A DNA stretch of 64,000 bases, taken from contig DAOQWL010000021.1 in assembly GCA_035342095.1 (NCBI GenBank), positions 7,287 through 71,286 of the forward strand. The letters run 5' to 3'. Position 1 is the first letter of the stretch; every line of letters starts with the position of its first letter. Source of the stretch: PLanc-01 sp035342095 (lineage in GTDB: Bacteria > Planctomycetota > Phycisphaerae > Sedimentisphaerales > Anaerobacaceae). The translations under genes and the position numbers were made by a program. Shown in pieces: positions 62,984 to 64,000 of this stretch. The notes beneath the pieces are model-generated. The model did no database searches and had not been told where the DNA came from. It saw only the letters and a list, made by a program, of their open reading frames with translations.

Positions 62984-63529
62984 ATGCTGGAAGAACGATA
63001 TCTGATCTGGCGGTTCAAGCACGGCAGCGCCGAGGCGTTCGAGCGGATCTACGAGCTGCACAAGAACGATCTGCTCAAGCTGGCGGTGGTCCTGCTCGGG
63101 GACATCCACGCGGCGGAGGACGTTGTGCACGATGTCTTCGTCCACGTGGCCCGCACTCGGGCCGCCCTGCGAGTGACAGGCAACCTCAAGGCCCTGTTGG
63201 CCACGAGCGTCGCCAACCGGGCCCGCAATCATCGCCGCGATGCGTACAGGTATCACAATTCGCTGGCGAAGGACGCGGATGGCGACCCCGCGACGGCTTG
63301 CGAGCCCGCGCAATGGGCGATTGTCAGCGAACAGTTGCAGTCGCTCAGCGAAGCGATGGCACAGTTGCCTCAGGAGCAGCGCGAGGCGGTCGCCCTCCAC
63401 CTGGGCGCCGGGATGAGCTTCCCCGAGATTGCCCGAATCCAGAATGCCTCGGTCAACACCGTACAGGGCCGATGCCGGTACGGGCTGGAAAAGCTACGGT
63501 CCCTACTGAACTCGGAGGCAACGAAATGA
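62984..63529 (+). CDS. ECF sigma-70 factor
   Basis: 181 aa from the ATG at 62984; the upstream in-frame extension has no conserved sequence and overlaps an FRISSFVLRIF-type stretch that resembles a dispersed repeat. Region 2 is FERIYELHKNDLLKLAVVLL and VVHDVFVHVARTRAAL; region 4 is AMAQLPQEQREAVALHLGAG and EIARIQNASVNTVQGRCRYG. It overlaps the next gene by 4 bases (ATGA). Confidence 0.9.
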   Translation: MLEERYLIWRFKHGSAEAFERIYELHKNDLLKLAVVLLGDIHAAEDVVHDVFVHVARTRAALRVTGNLKALLATSVANRARNHRRDAYRYHNSLAKDADGDPATACEPAQWAIVSEQLQSLSEAMAQLPQEQREAVALHLGAGMSFPEIARIQNASVNTVQGRCRYGLEKLRSLLNSEATK

Positions 63530-64000
63530 AAACGGCACGTGACATCCAGGCATGGTTCCGAGATGCCGGCATCGGCACGCATCCGGCCGCGGATCGGGCG
63601 GTCCTCGATGACGCCCTCCAGGCCGGCGGACTGACACAACGAAAACACTCGGCTCGAAACAGGCCGAGGATTTGGAGAGTTCTCATGGAGAGTCGAACGA
63701 CGAAACTTGCGGCTGCGGTCCTCGTCCTCGCGGCGGTTGTCTTGGGAGCACATTACTTCGACGGGACCGCCGTGAAGGCGGTGGAATTCTCGGAAATCGC
63801 CAAGGCATTGGGGGAAGTCCCGTGGATGCATACGCTGGCTATCGCAGACACCCCGAACGCCAAAGGAACGATCGAACAATGGATAGGGTTCAACGAAAAA
63901 GTCGAAGGCAGCAAGATGCCCGACGGCCAAGTGAGCTTCAGGCGTCTCCGAGAACATGAGACAGCCGACTATGATCCGAACAGCAACACCGTCACTCTCA
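63526..64000 (+). CDS. Putative membrane anti-sigma protein (3' truncated by the window)
   Basis: The ATG at 63526 overlaps the sigma stop; the frame is open to the window edge (158 codons). A ~55-residue cytoplasmic head (DIQAWFRDAGIGTHPAADRA) is followed by a membrane helix (LAAAVLVLAAVVLGAHYF) and the start of an extracytoplasmic domain (VEFSEIAKALGEVPWMHTLA). Zinc-finger cysteines are absent in the visible part. Position and topology suggest the cognate regulator of the sigma at 62984. Confidence 0.65.
   Translation, partial: MKTARDIQAWFRDAGIGTHPAADRAVLDDALQAGGLTQRKHSARNRPRIWRVLMESRTTKLAAAVLVLAAVVLGAHYFDGTAVKAVEFSEIAKALGEVPWMHTLAIADTPNAKGTIEQWIGFNEKVEGSKMPDGQVSFRRLREHETADYDPNSNTVTL

Overview
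The window is GC-rich, densely coded bacterial DNA that looks like a planctomycete, most likely an anaerobic, polysaccharide-degrading Phycisphaerae/Sedimentisphaerales-type organism. This rests on pseudopilin-headed secreted proteins, dockerin-tailed secreted proteins, a beta-helix protein, many ECF sigma/anti-sigma pairs, GH27 and putative GH106-like glycosidases, a tagaturonate-epimerase-like enzyme, and a two-ATPase 2-hydroxyacyl-CoA-dehydratase activase typical of anaerobes. The assignment is inferred from gene content; no rRNA is present, and I recognised no tRNA or CRISPR array.

Layout. 1-8.5 kb: the end of a large glycosidase, a membrane protein, a damaged ECF sigma factor, a VIT/VWA lipoprotein and a frameshifted pseudopilin fusion, all among interspersed palindromic repeats. 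8.5-17.9 kb: a 1588-aa activase (minus) diverges from dnaN-dciA-gyrB (plus) across an AT-richer gap that could be oriC. 17.9-23.3 kb (minus): an efflux permease and adaptor, then an ECF sigma/anti-sigma pair. 23.4-27.4 kb (minus): RNase HI, alpha-galactosidase and a decayed sigma/anti-sigma pair. 27.6-36.9 kb (plus): secreted proteins (sugar-dehydrogenase-like with CHRD domain, beta-helix/dockerin with a 23-G tract, serine hydrolase, dockerin protein, pseudopilin). 36.9-54.1 kb (plus): a tight eight-gene operon of a pseudo-retropepsin/thioredoxin-fold protein, a membrane protein, MoxR, DUF58, a degenerate VWA protein, a 2630-aa double-VWA/TPR protein, a Cys-tailed TPR protein and a membrane polyferredoxin. 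54.1-56.9 kb (minus): PEBP-like lipoprotein, UxaE-like epimerase, TPR lipoprotein. 57.2-64 kb (plus): three more ECF sigma loci, one with two tandem secreted paralogs.

Two things stand out. First, several unrelated palindromic repeat families lie both between genes and in-frame inside genes: two families sit at the same place (the sigma2-sigma4 linker) of two ECF sigma factors, and one sits inside the activase and a membrane protein. The commonest unit is stop-free in five of six frames. Second, the 36.9-54.1 kb operon joins a MoxR/VWA (Bat-like) module to a giant TPR protein, a Cys-tailed TPR protein and a ferredoxin-type membrane protein. It is translationally coupled through its last four genes and is the best candidate here for an uncharacterised multi-protein machine.
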